Source of the DNA: Helopsaltes ochotensis
Lineage: Eukaryota > Chordata > Aves > Passeriformes > Locustellidae
Reading direction: 5' to 3'
DNA length: 64,000 nt
Assembly: GCA_013400155.1 (NCBI GenBank)
Contig: VXBM01000417.1
Coordinates: forward strand, 535,414 to 599,413
Part shown: one piece after another, positions 13,252-24,976 of the stretch
Layout: each line of letters begins with the position of its first letter
Position numbering within the stretch: the stretch's first letter is position 1
Notes under the pieces: model-generated
The model's input: only the letters and a program-made list of their open reading frames with translations
What the model was told of the DNA's origin: nothing
Databases searched by the model: none
Made by a program: the position numbers and the translations under genes

Positions 13252-13330
13252 TCTTTCACTTCAAATACATAGATAGGATGCTGCTTCACAGCTTCTTGCA
13301 CATGCAATTTTTTAATGCCCAGTTTTCAGT
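13252..13330 (-). pseudogene. PLAT-repeat protein, exon with lesion: PLAT C-terminal half, second part
   Basis: A 79-bp exon with acceptor ttctttgcag and donor AAAGA|gtaagt. Its length fits phase 1 in and phase 2 out, and the phase-2 exit joins exactly to 13036. In that frame it reads LHVQEAVKQHPIYVFEVKE, a good PLAT end, but the second codon is TGA (13326-13328). The expected W-x-L-K-K appears only in another frame (ENWALK), which would need an extra base at the start and one more A in the A6 run (13308-13313). So either there is one in-frame stop or a compensating indel pair. Genuine decay, a skipped exon, or a homopolymer assembly error are all possible. Confidence 0.65.
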
Positions 13331-16300
13331 CTGCAAAGAAGGAAAGAGAATATAGTGAAAATGTTCCATTCCCTGACAAGAAATTAGTTGTTGTTGGTAT
13401 AACGGTGACATTCTTACTATATGAAAACTTCACTTTTTCATTAATTTTTGAATGCCAACAACTGAGTTGAAAGTGCTGGAATGACTGCAAGATTCTTTAT
13501 TTTGTTCCTATTTGTAAACCTCAGCTCAGAAATTAAGGAGTAAGCATTTGCTTTGTCTTAGTGAAGCAAAGGAATGTTGTCCTTACTGTCCTTGAATGGG
13601 CATGCAGAAAATATTCAGCAGGACTCAGGCAGGTTCATTTGAGAAGGAAGAGCAGAAATACACGTCTGTTGCTTCCTCCTCAGTGACTGCTTGTCAAGAG
13701 GATTGGAGCTCTATTCCATCTCGTTAGGTGGCAGGTAGAGAGGGAGTTCAGCAGCTCGCCGTATCCCTCTGCTGTTTGGGAAAGGTTGCTCTCTGATTTA
13801 CACTCCTTTTTGAATTTTCTGCTGGGGGCTTCAGCTGCATAGCCTGAGTGTCTTGCCACTGGTTAGTCATGATGACTATTCATTTTCCCTTCTCTTCTAT
13901 TATATGTATCTTCAGCCTGTTCAATAAACTGTACTCCAAGCTCTTCTACTATTATCCAACTCCCTTTAATTATATCAATAGGATATAATCAGGCTTCTGT
14001 GGAGGAATCCAGGAGGACATTGTGTTACACTCATGACCTGCCAAGATAAGTGCATAGAGAGAGAGTCAGAAGATTCAGGAAGAGACCATGAGCCATCTGA
14101 TCTTAAAAACTTTCTCTGATAAGGGGTGAAAGCATAAATGTACTAGAGAACATTAACTGGACTGATCAGTCCTGCAGGGTACATCTGACTTCAAAGAGAT
14201 TTTATGGGGTTTGGGATTTCTGGTTCAAAGTCTTGGTCCAAACTAGTCTCAGTTCAAACAAGTCTAGCTACAATACGGACACCCTTACTCATCTGAAGTG
14301 TTTTGTCATCTAAGTAAATCCTTTGGAAGAAATATCTGTTATGCATCATCCCAATCCCCTCTTCCTAACACACACAGAGGCAATGAGCCCAATATCCCTC
14401 CTTTGTGAATTGTGTTTTCAAACCCGAATGTAAAAGTCTCTCCTGTCATGCTCTCCGTGGTGCCCTTTGGCTACACACAATTGCCACATTCAGTGGCTGT
14501 CAGTCAGACAGATGGCTGTAGTTAACTTTCACAACAGAGGCTGTGGGAAACAAAAGCAGTGAGCTACACGCCTTGCTCCCCGCAGCAGCATGGCAGGGCT
14601 GTCCCTCTCCTTCCCTTCCTCTCTGTGCCTAAAAGGTTTTTATGAGGAGCCTCCGGATGAGCAAACAGCAACCAAAAATAAAGGACAAAATAAAGTGTAA
14701 ACATAGAACCCTTGTTTCCCTAGAAAACTGCCTGAAAATGGTCGAGTGTAATGCATGGTAATGATCTGCAATTATATATTGCAAATTTCATTAATGGATT
14801 TCAAAAAGCTTTTAATTAATTATTTGAATTAGTAGCATGATAGCCATCCTCCAGATAAAGCAGAGAGGTGTTGGGGTCAAGACAATTTTAAGGAAGTTCA
14901 GTGACAAAATTTGCTGACTGCCAAACAGAGGTAAAATTTCCCTCTAAATGTCACAGGGAGAAAACAGTTTTGGCAGGGAGAAACAGTGAAAATGATTGAA
15001 TCACGGAAGGAAAATTAAACATTACCAATTTCTTACTTGAGTTATAATTATTCTCCTAGATAACTTATTACTAGAGCATATATTGAGTGCAGAATATAAT
15101 TATATTCATCCTAGTTTTCTGTTCTTTTTTCTTGTATGCAAAGGAATAGTTTACTTTCTTGATGCAATAATGTTATAACCTTTAGATCCCAGTATTTTAA
15201 TTTGTCAAAATGTAGGATTTTGCTTTATAAAACACGACTCTTTAGAAAAAATAGCCAAAAGTAATTAATTAGGATTAAACTCTGGCAGTGACTTTGTTGC
15301 CTTTACAGGAAGCTAGCTGTGTCATTTATGTGACTGACTTTAGAAAGTAAAAAGTATTTTACCTGTTTTACTGCTAATCAAAAGAAAAATTTTTTTCCAG
15401 TTCTCCCAAGTTAACAGCATCCATGATAGCTAGAAATGATTAAAATAAAATTAATCTGTGTTATAATATAAAACCATGTTATTTAACTGTATGGGAAAAT
15501 TTGAAAATAATACATAGGAAGTACAGGAATGGATTAAAGAGTAAATTTTAAAGTACTTTAAGACAGAGTACTTAAATTTTCTCTCCTTGCTGTACATTCT
15601 GAAATGAATGGAGAAGGGATCTGTCCCCTGTGTCACCATGAGTACCACCTATACATGCAGTCCTATGCACTAAATTTCTCTCATTCAAAATATTTCTTGA
15701 AAATACCATTAGATGATATGTAACCACTGCAATATCAAGCAAAAAGAGTTCTTGTTAAGACTGCCACAACCTTGCACAGCTGTTTGACAACATGGCATTC
15801 TGCAGTCAGATGTAATTAAAATTCAAGCACTTGAAAATAATAGCAAAACTCAAAATTTTTTTGCAGTTTTTTCCTCATAATTGTTTTGCGTCTTACAGAT
15901 CTGAAATTTAAGAAGTGAGGCTGAGCCAGCATAAAACAAAAGTGAAAGGTTTGCATTTGGAAAGTTTGATTCTTGGATCGCTGTGTCAAAGAGCAGTGAA
16001 CCTGCTCCACAAGAGTGGACAAGGTAGAAGTCAGCACAACCCCAGCTCAGAGCTCAGGCAGTGCCCTCTCTGACCAGGTTCTGCAGCATCTGCATGAGGC
16101 AGGCAGAGCTGCCAACAGTCCCACATGTAGCAAACAGTGAAAAAGACCTGGGATCCATCCCAGTGATTGATTTGGGGGCAGAAGGAGAAAGGGCCAGAGA
16201 AGGAATGAGAATAAGGCTACAACATAGGTCCAATGTCTATGCAGAAGAGGGGGGCAGAGAGAGAACGAGAGAAAAACACACATGAGATGTAGCTCAGGCA

Positions 16301-17950
16301 TGATCTGACTGGGATGTCCTCTGCCCATCATGGCTGGAGGTTCCAGGTGAATCCAGCCAAGGCAAGTTAGATCTGTAAGCTCATCGTGGCCCTGATACAC
16401 TGGAGTCAAGTAGAGAGGACAAGGGTAGGAGGGCTAAAATGCTTAACTTGTGGTCTTTGTTCAGGTAGTGCAATCAGATCACAAGTGCAGCAACCAACCT
16501 TTTACCTCTCCAGAGTACTGAATAAATTGGAAAGGGAAAATATTAAAGGAGTCTCTGAAAAGAAGTTACATACAACGAGGGTAACATATATGAATGTTAC
16601 AGCTGCATTAATTTTACAAAATTCTAATTGTTTCATAATATCAATATGAATTATAGTTCTCTGTTAAATTTATGTGAATAATCAGCTTGAAAGTAGCATA
16701 ATAGGGTTTTTTTCACCTTTTCAATATTTAATTGTTTTGCCTCAAAAACTACAGTAGTGAAAAATCGACCTTCTGAACAGCCCTGAGTGTGAGAGGAGAG
16801 AGACAGCACCATGTCACCCCTCTGGATTCCTGAGGTGCAAGCTCCTTCTCAAAGGAAGGTACAGTAAAAGGAAACTAGTTATGTATATACTCAGCTGGAG
16901 GCCTCTGCTCAGTAATACACCCAAAGGCACAAGTGTGCACTGCCAGATCTCAAGGGTCTGTACTCTATCAACTGCATTTTGATGGCTTCAATTAGCCATT
17001 AGGAAATGCTTCATCACAACCCCAAGCAGAATTTTTTTAAAAAAGGAAAATATAACTGAGATAATATACTAAGGCACTCTATGAATGACAGGGCTATATC
17101 TGAAATTTAACATCACATGGCTTCTGGTTATGGTGAGTGTGATTAGCTGCTTTCCATTCCAATTAATACAATACTGGTTTTGCTTTTATCTGAGAAAAGG
17201 GAGAAAAAAAATTAGGTTTAGAAAGTTGTCAAAAAGCATATCTGGTTTTTACAATAAATTGTGACTAAATTTTTCTGTAAAGATCACTTTTAACTTCACG
17301 TGTACCACTTGCTGTGGAGCTGCTTAGAGCTCGCTTGAACATAAACGGCAAAGATTTGGGGGAATCACTGTCCTAGTTTTTATTTTCCACTGGTTAAAAA
17401 TTCCTCCTTGAAGATATCTAAAGCATGGATGGAAAAAAATAAAAAACCACAGAAACGAGCTACTTCATTTGTGTGTTCTTTTGCCTAAACTTATAGATAA
17501 TATAATACCTATTCCTTGCTTGTGATTTTTTATCTCTTGATTTCAGAATATTTGCAAAGAATAAAAAGCAAAGAAAGGGGAAATTATTCCAAGAGGTCAG
17601 TGATAGAGAAAGAGGCAAGGTCGTAAGGACTCCAGTCTCACCCCCTCTTTATCACCCATGTTGCATCTTTCTCTCCTCATTTCTGTGTGCTTGTACCTGT
17701 ATCCTGAATACTTCTGCATGTGACAGTGATCAGTCCTTTGCAAGGGGTGCACTCGTGCTTTATGTTAATCTGAAGGTCCTCTTTGTTTCAGTCTTGTGTG
17801 TAGGAGGTGAAAGCCATTGAGCCCTGTTCTGTACCCATACTGTGCAAGTGGTCAGGTAAATATAACACCTCTAAGCAGCAAAAAATCTAAAGCCTAATGT
17901 CCTAGGGTGACTTTATGATGCTTGTATCCCCAATCATCCGTTCTGCATAT
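13331..17950. other. intron; candidate conserved non-coding block
   Basis: No certain exon. A PLAT N half and the first part of a C half are expected between 19454 and 13330 and were not found. The segment about 14690-14850 is rich in ATTA and TAAT motifs around a low-complexity-free core and could be a conserved non-coding element. 16050-16430 is a more G+C-rich stretch that I do not recognise. Confidence 0.4.
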
Positions 17951-18553
17951 TGTGTTCTGTACCTTTAAGACTGATTCTGAGAGCGAAATGGATTAAAAAG
18001 AAGGGCCGAGTTCGTTTTGAGAAAACTACCTGACTCCTACGCATTCCTTTCCTCTGCTCAGGACTGCTGGTGTTCGACAGAGGCTTGGACAGACTGCAGA
18101 CAGAGATCCTCTGTGCTTGTTAGTCAGTTTTAGATAGCTAGGGCAAAGAAGTTCCCTGGACTGCTTTCTTTTTCTTTTTCTCAGGACTGTTTAAACCTAA
18201 TCTGGACTGAAAACCCTGAGGAGAGCCATGAGATCACACCTGTGCCCTCCAGGGCCCGCGATGGCATTTTTCTCCAGTGCTGGAGGAATTGATAAAAGAC
18301 TGAGAGAGAGGAGCTGCACTCATGGCAAGGACTTTCTCAATTTGCCATCTCACTTCAGAATTGAAGGTTTTATTGTTTCATATTATTCATTCTTTATGCT
18401 TGTGGGCACTTTGTTTGTTAAATAAATAGTTTTTCCACTTTTCTCCAAGGAAGTTTTTCCCAGACCAGTTGTGGAAGAGGGGCCGTTTAGGTTTGCTTTC
18501 CCAGAGGAACCCCGTTCAAAGGTTTCCTCCCAAATTTGCCCTGAACCAGGACA
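17951..18553 (+). mobile_element. solo LTR, avian ERVL-like
   Basis: A block of about 600 bp beginning TGTGTTCTGTACCTTTAAGA and ending CTGAACCAGGACA. The body contains 'gactgattctgagagcg' and, near the end, 'aaataaatagtttttccac' with 'ctccaaggaagtttttccc'. I recognise this arrangement from dispersed bird ERVL-type LTRs. AATAAA near 18420 would be the LTR polyadenylation signal. There is no internal retroviral sequence next to it, so it is a solo LTR. It is antisense to the surrounding gene. No clear target-site duplication was found. Confidence 0.65.
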
Positions 18554-18599
18554 CCTAGATACAAATTTTAGATTTTCAATTGCAGCTAAAATATGCAAA

Positions 18600-18609
18600 C
18601 CCCCCCCCC
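18600..18609. repeat. C10 homopolymer
   Basis: Ten consecutive C just downstream of the LTR; a likely sequencing-length uncertainty. Confidence 0.8.
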
Positions 18610-19453
18610 AAACCTCAACCTGTGTTACTTCTACTGAGATTACTTACTTATAGATGCATTCAGAGACCTCACTGAAACTGGGCCAGAAGTTCCAACCCAA
18701 AGTGTGTTGGGGTAGCTCATTTTATGTCTACTTCAGCTCACTTTAGATTAGCTGATTTATTTTTTTACCCAAATACTTGTTTTCTGCATAAAACCCAGGC
18801 TGATATTATTTGAATATTAAGTATCATTATTTGGTCTGTTAATTAAGTTACTATTTGTTCCATCATATGGTGGCATTCAGTAAACATCACATTAGGGAAT
18901 AGGCTGGATTTTAGGTGAAAGGATTTCTTTTATTTTACTTAACCAAGTGTAAGAATTGTTGAGCTAATTTTAGGAGGCATAAATATTTGGAGTCTATAAA
19001 GGTAATAAAGCTGAGGCTTATATGTAGTTTTTGAGCTGTTATTTACTGAAAATATTTGTTTGGAATGTGCAAACAAACAACAAAATCACTTAATAGTAAA
19101 TGAACTATAAAAAATCATGTTGGTAATGTCAGTAATATGAGCAGCTGAGAACTAAACAAAAGAGAATAGAAATATTACAATATTGCATGAAAAGGATATT
19201 TCTTATAAAGTGTTCTTTTTAGCATATAATAATGCTTCTGTGCAATCAAGTGAATATTGTATTTCCCACTTTATGGTACAGAAATTAAGATGAGTGGGTA
19301 ATATTTTCCTCCATACATTTTAAATTCTTATCCAGTCTCTATGAATCATTAAATAAAGACAATAAAATTTTCTGGTTTGATAAAGGTTTCTACTGTAGTA
19401 CTAGGACATGTTAACCTCCTGAACCACTATACTGCTTTGAAGTAGATTTATAC

Positions 19454-19679
19454 CTACCAGAAAGTGCTTCTTTAATGGCCACTGTATAGGGAATTCAATC
19501 CATCTGTCTCCATTAGGAGAAAGAGGAAGTGTTTTATTTATGGTGAGACTAAAGGTATCCAGGGTTGATGTGTTCTGTATTTTAAAGTGACAAAGAGACA
19601 ACTGGGATATATTGTTTTCCAAACTCTGAAAGCCAAGTCTCACTTTATAAATCATTCCCAAATGGGATGGCAAATGTAT
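19454..19679 (-). CDS. PLAT-repeat protein, exon: PLAT C-terminal half with tail
   Basis: An exon of 222-226 bp with acceptor ttgattcctag. It enters in phase 0 and reads IHLPSHLGMIYKVRLGFQSL, later NGDRWIEFPIQWPLKK. L-G-x-I-x-K-V-R-L-G is the PLAT core of the second half, and the D-R-W-I-E-F-P end is the domain tail, here in the same exon. Two overlapping donors are possible: CTG|gtaggt, exon end 19458 in phase 0, or GTAG|gtataa, exon end 19454 in phase 1. The second fits the phase-1 start usual for N halves in this array. The usual V-D-x-F opening is missing, and the canonical C-N-x-W is not preserved, so this is a divergent repeat. No stop inside. Confidence 0.7.
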
Positions 19680-20092
19680 CTAGGAATCAACAAAACAATG
19701 AGTTAGCATCCAAACAGATATGCAGATAAATGCATAGGTAGTTTACAGGACGAGAGGAAGTTGGCTGTAAAGGAGTCACCCAGTCCTGGACCCATTTGCA
19801 TCAGTCTTGGTGCTAAAAGTCCCATTCACTGCAAAAGCAGCAGAACCAGGTTGACCGTAGGCACTTAAGGACATTTTAGCTTTATCCTCTAGGGGCATTC
19901 ATTGTAATTGTTCTATCAAATTCAAATTACATACAACAATGATTTCTAATGTGAATAAGTAATGTTAATGTCATTTTAAATGATATGCATTATTAACTAT
20001 GACTCCAATATTTACAGCACGTCATGATTATTTCTCTTTAAAAGGAAACTCAAGGAAAATTTAAATATGGGCAAATCCATATATTATTTTAC
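19680..20092. other. short intron
   Basis: The segment near 19795-19840 resembles old amniote repeats containing a 'cccattcactgc' motif. Nothing else was recognised. Confidence 0.4.
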
Positions 20093-20271
20093 ATCATATG
20101 TTATTTAGTTCTCAGTCTGATGTTCCACTTTGTTTTCCATGGAAACTGGATTTGACTTGCCGTTGCTTCCATAAAAAACCATAACCATCTTGGATATATT
20201 TTCTGACAACTTTTCAAATTCTGATTTTGTTTCTTGTTGATGCTCTGTGAAGTAAATCCTCCATCTGCTTT
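20093..20271 (-). CDS. PLAT-repeat protein, exon: divergent PLAT N-terminal half, 3' end uncertain
   Basis: Acceptor tttgttcag; enters in phase 1 exactly as required by 20580-20639. Reads ESRWRIYFTEHQQETKSEFE and later MVMVFYGSNGKSNPVSMENK, the first half of a PLAT domain (I-x-F at the first strand, then V-F-Y-G-x-x-G). Two ends are possible and both leave phase 0 for 19679. One is a weak donor AACAAA|gtggaa, exon end 20129. The other is TATGAT|gtaaaa, exon end 20093, which would place a TAA stop (following HQTEN) inside the exon. The shorter form is open but loses the F-x-x-G-Q end of the half domain. Confidence 0.62.
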
Positions 20272-20579
20272 CTGAACAAATAAAATAAGGAAAATAAAAA
20301 GGAAAAAATATTAAGGATGTTTCTGTTTTCATATGTTAACAAAGCTATCTGATATAAAATTTCTAAGACATGTCTTGTTCTACATGGGGAACATTATTTT
20401 ATAAGCATGTCACCTGGGTATTGAGCAGCTCCCCAAGTTTATTGCCATTTTTGACTAATACAAATGAGAAACTATTGTCAGTACTAGTAAGTATAATGAC
20501 ATATTGTGATGAAAATATCCTCACATTATTATTTCAGAACTAATTAATAAAACAATCAGTGTAATGACAGAAGCTATAC

Positions 20580-20639
20580 CTGAATTAATTTGCTCTCTTC
20601 CTAAAGGCCAGGCAGATGAACTCCTCCTCTCCTGAACTT
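20580..20639 (-). CDS. PLAT-repeat protein, exon: 60-bp inter-domain tail
   Basis: A short exon with a strong pyrimidine tract (ten-T run then aattag) and donor AATTCAG|gtatag. It enters and leaves in phase 1. With the flanking bases it reads EVQERRSSSAWPLGREQINS. It has no diagnostic motif of its own. It is supported by exact phase agreement with 22214 (phase 1 out) and 20271 (phase 1 in), and by its position between a C half and the next N half. Confidence 0.6.
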
Positions 20640-22213
20640 CTAATTAAAAAAAAAAAGATCAAATTAATATTTTTGTAGAACAGTGTCTATATGATAAGAA
20701 AGGTCTGTATTCATGTCTAGTGAGGCAATTGACCCAGGATTGTATCATTTAGATTAAAGATTCAACTAGGAAATTTGAAGTGTGATTTGCTGTGTAAGCA
20801 TCATCTAAATATCATCCTATTAAATAAACTGTCTCTAGAGCTGGCTCTTTACTAAGAAAATGGTAGTAACATGAAGATTCAAGTATTTTTCATTTTAAAG
20901 AATTTCTGTTTCATTTGTACAATTTATGGTCTGGATGAATAAGCACTAATTGGATGTCTTCAATGCCCATTCTAGAGGTTGATGTTTCTCCCACAGATAT
21001 TAGCCCCCGTTGATTTCATTGGGATTTGGTATAGATCAAAGCTGCTTGTAAACATTAGGTAGCGACCTGAACCAAAAATAAGAAGACTTCTTTTGAGTTC
21101 CTAACCAAGACTGGATTTGCAATTATTGTATTAAAGAAACTCACAGGAACATTTGTCCAAATAAATGATGTCTAGCAGAAACAGAAATAAACATTCCCAT
21201 TTTTTTTCAGAGAAGTCCCAACACGCAAACTAAACCAAAGCCGAAATTATTTGCTTTTACCCACTAACAGTTTCCTCCTTTTTTTTCTGGTCTCAAATGA
21301 TCAAACGTAGGAGATCATATAGCAGAGGAAATTGATTGAACTAGGATTTTCTCCAGTCTCAAGAGGCTATTGCTGGACAAGTGCCAGGAAATGCCTGGGG
21401 AGTTAGGGAGAAAAAAACTAGAACATGTTTTGTAATCCAAGGATTTATCTATACTATCCATTACCTTCTCTGAGAGGCAGGAGAGTAAATACACCTGTCT
21501 TAAAGGTACATTTCTGGTGCCTGCTGATCTGGTTGGAGTGTGCTGTGGTTCCTCCCAGCTTGCACACCAGATTGAATTGAAATCCGTACTTGGACTGAAA
21601 CCATGACACAGGGAGGGAGGGAGGGAGGGAGGGTGTACATTCCCTTCCTGTCTTGACAAAGAGCCACATGCAGTGGGGTCCAAACTGCTCCTCTGTGGCC
21701 TGATTACTCACATGGTGTCAGTCAAAAGTATCTGCAGTTTCTGGCAAAAGCTGTCCAAACAGTGTAGCATAAATAATGTAAATTTGTTATCTTGAATACA
21801 ATGGAGACATTTTTTCACTGTTTAAACTGAGTTTTTCCCAGTTTTTACCTCATTTTCACTCTGCCTAGCAAGTAACTGGTATTAAAAGCTTAAAAATAGT
21901 TTGCAAATGTAAAAGTGAGACTTGGAATTTGTAAAAAGGAACAGGACAAATTTGTTGGTATTTACACCACTGAAAATCTGGAGTAACAAAGCAGATATTA
22001 TCCTCTGGCAAATAGTGGTTATTAAGTGGTACTAAAACACAGTGTTCAGACAAACTAATTCCCTATATAATGACAATATTCTACTGTAATATTTTAAATC
22101 ACAGCTTTTTTGTAGAAGCAATAACCCTATAGGTGTAGAAGCTAATCCTATAGCTACATTCACCAGTTTGGAATGAATTTCTTAGCAGAAGATAGTTTGA
22201 AAATAGTGTTGAC
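20640..22213. other. intron
   Basis: Contains a GGGA microsatellite (21611-21633), and near 21000-21040 a fragment ('gttgatttcattgggatttgg') of the kind found in old amniote interspersed repeats. No exon was recognised. Confidence 0.45.
21611..21633. repeat. (GGGA)n microsatellite
   Basis: About six tandem GGGA units read directly. Confidence 0.9.
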
Positions 22214-22421
22214 CTGTGAAATCCAGAGTTACTGAGGCAGATTTTCTTCCGTCATGTCTGTCTTTAAGCCATGTTTTAGCCATAAACAGTGTTTCTGTCC
22301 CTGAAGATGCTGACTCTTCCACAATAATCTTCTCCAGAAGCCAGTCAGATTCTCTCCCTTTTTAGACAACCATCCTTTGCAGAGTATCAATATCTACTGC
22401 CTCCACTTGAAAAACATCCAC
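22214..22421 (-). pseudogene. PLAT-repeat protein, exon with in-frame TAA: PLAT C-terminal half
   Basis: A 208-bp exon with acceptor gaatttttcag and donor TTCACAG|gtcaac, phase 0 in and phase 1 out. It reads VDVFQVEAVDIDTLQRMVV, stop, then KGRESDWLLEKIIVEESASS and on to LFMAKTWLKDRHDGRKS. V-D-V-F opening, D-W-L-L-E-K and the later T-W-L match a PLAT second half from end to end. The TAA at 22362-22364 sits where a Ser or similar codon is expected. The frame is correct on both sides, so this is a substitution-type nonsense change and not a frameshift. Splice sites and phases remain perfect. The exon is a multiple of three plus one, so skipping it alone would break the frame. Confidence 0.75.
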
Positions 22422-24399
22422 CTGAAAAATTCAGAATCAGAAGTCATATGGAAACACAACTGTGTAACTAAATTATCGGTGTGTTTTGAAATGTGAAAGT
22501 GAGAAGAAAATCAGGATTTTTAAATTAATTCAATAAATGCCAACAGAACCAGAGATGACAAGTTTAAACATGCTAAATGCCTGCATTAAGAAGTACTTTT
22601 TCCCTTTGTGGTTCTGCAATTTACAGCTAAACTACCTCTTTGCCCACACAGATCTGTAAGTTGCTTATACTCACTTCATGAGAAATTTTCCTTCCCAAAA
22701 TTGATGTTTAATGATCTACAGGGAATAGATCTTAAACATATCTTACTCTCAACAAAATAGACCCCAAGGGCTATTTCAGAAATGAAATACAGGGAATGAG
22801 AAGGGTAGAAATGAGCATCAAAAAGGAATCTATTAGGAAAGAATGACAAACTTAGTTCTAGATTTGGATTCACTTTTAGGATTAGTTTCAATATAAGTAA
22901 TTGAATTAGGGAAAAATTTTAAATAAAACTATGTTGAAATAAGTTTTGCTATTTTCTATCAGTTAAAAAAGCTGCAATATTTTTACAATGTTTAGAACAC
23001 TAAAGATTCCTACAGAAATTGTGATATATCAGACATTCAACACTTTCACAATATGTGATTCTGGCTTTTTGTGTAACAATTATTTCCTGTTTCCTCAGTG
23101 GAAAAACAGACATTAAATTCTTGGCACAGAGACTTTCCACATTTTTTGCTTTATAGATTTATGAATTATCATCTCATTTCTACTGGGGTTCATAACTGTT
23201 AAAATCTAGTGTTATTTGTGCTGGAATTTCCAGCACGATTTAAAGATACAAAGATGGTTTTGAAGGGACTAGGTAGCAATAATGATGAAAACACTTGAGT
23301 CCTAAGAAGTCATGAAGTCTTCCAGATGTAATTCATACTGAAGTTGCCCTGCCAGAGCAAGAGGGCATCAACCCTTAAAGGTTTATGTAGAGATGAAACA
23401 GAGAACAGCAGTTCTCTTGCTCCACCAATCACAGTTTCTTTCCTGGACAGGTTTTCCAGCTGAAGAATTGATGAAAGATTTGTGTCACAAAGATGAGCCT
23501 AACTAGCTTGCACCTTAATAAGACACAGCCTTAGCTCAAATATTGAGCTTAAAATTGCAGATAATATTTGACCATCCACTTTAAAAAGAATCCACAGAAA
23601 GAGAAAAAATTAAAATTTGTTTAGCTTTTATTTCTCGTTTTTCATTAATATCTGTACATGTGAATTTGAAGGTGTGTATGTTTGTGAACCACTCATTTAA
23701 CAGTGTCCTAAAAATAATAACCAACTTGTTACTGATTACTCTCTAACAGAAAGGTCTTATTAGTCAAAACCTGCTACAGTATACCATCTAGTCCCTACAT
23801 CTGCCTTATCACTCTTAGGTTATCATGTGAAATGGGAAAATGAGACAATGATATTAAGGAAAAAATCTGAAAGAGGCACTTGAATACCTATACAAGGAGT
23901 CAAGGTTATCAGCAGCTTAGTGAATTTAACAGCAGACCAAATACATTGGAATGGCTGAAATTCTAGATGGAGTGCAGAACTGTAGGCTCCTTTTCATGTT
24001 TTCCTTAGCTATATCAAAAAAATTAAGGTTTAGTGTCAACACAACCATTTTATTTTATTACCTATTGGACTAATTTGATGATTGAATACTGTTAATTTGA
24101 ACTCTTAATTTACCTTAATTGTGATATTAATTTGATCACTCCTTTATCCCAGCTTTAATTGGATTGGTAAAGTTACAGCATCGTGCCTGAATAAAAGGAA
24201 TTTGTTACACTTATTTAATAAAATGTATTAAAAATACACACAGTTAGAAGGAGATGAATGAAAAACACAGACTGAAGTAAGAAAGTATAGACCCCTATGT
24301 CTGTCAGTAAAAAAGCATTTTAAGTTCACAAAATGTGAAAATTTATCCTAAAATCGCTGCTAGTTCTTACAAATGATTATGCTTATATTAATGCCTGAG
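22422..24399. other. intron
   Basis: No exon was found, although a PLAT N half ending in phase 0 is expected upstream of 22421. It contains a 19-bp near-perfect palindrome at 23218-23236. Confidence 0.45.
23218..23236. promoter_or_regulatory. 19-bp palindrome containing a kappaB-like core
   Basis: GTGCTGGAATTTCCAGCAC is self-complementary except for the central base. Its core GGAATTTCC fits the kappaB consensus GGRNNYYCC. Function is not shown. Confidence 0.25.
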
Positions 24400-24976
24400 T
24401 GTTGAGGTTTAACCCCAGACAGTATCCAAGCCCCACATAGCTGCTCTCCCGCCTCCTCCCCAGCAAGATCAAGGAGAGAATGAGAATGGTAAAACTAGAA
24501 AATTTGTGGTTTAAGATAAAGTTTTATAGAGCAGGCGGCAGCCATGCACACAAGCAGGGCAAAATAAGGAATGAATGCCATGGGCAGGCAGGTGTTCTGC
24601 CACCTCCAGGAGAACAGGGCCCCAGCACACGTAGTGGTTACTTAGGAAGACAAATGCCATCACTCCAAAAGTCCCTCCTTCCTCCTTCTTCCCCCACTTT
24701 ATATACTGAGCATGATGCCATAAGGTCTGGAATATCCCTTTGGTCAGCTGAGGTCACCTGTCCTGGCTGTGTCTCCTCCCACTCTCCCACGCACCCCCAG
24801 CCTCCTCACTAACATGGAGCATGAAAAGCAGAGAAGGCCTTGGCTCCATGTGAGCCCCGCTGAGCAATAGCAAAAACATCTCTATATTATTAGCCCTGTG
24901 TTCAGCACAAATCCAAAACGGAGCCTCATACGAGCCAGTGTGAAGAAAATTAATTCTACTCCAGCTGAAACAAGCA
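24400..24976 (+). mobile_element. solo LTR, avian endogenous retrovirus type
   Basis: A block of about 577 bp beginning TGTTGAGGTTTAACCCCAG and ending CCAGCTGAAACAAGCA. I recognise both ends, the internal 'ggaatatccctttggtcag' and 'cctggctgtgtctcctccca' from a dispersed bird LTR family. TATA box-like 'tttatatactgagca' lies near 24698-24712. It has the TG...CA ends of an LTR and no internal retroviral genes beside it. Plus orientation, antisense to the PLAT gene. The 5-bp flanks (ctgag and taatt) do not match, so the target-site duplication has decayed or the ends are off by a few bases. Confidence 0.75.

Noticed and set aside
15570..15648. Minus-strand frame with GTDPFSIHF, faintly like a PLAT N half
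   Set aside because: Lacks T-G-D and F-x-x-G-K/Q, and there is no convincing donor; probably chance.
19680..19695. Frame just upstream of the 19679 acceptor reading V-D-S-stop, which aligns in register with V-D-x-F
   Set aside because: It would need an acceptor further upstream, and none (no AG) is present; likely coincidence in the pyrimidine tract.
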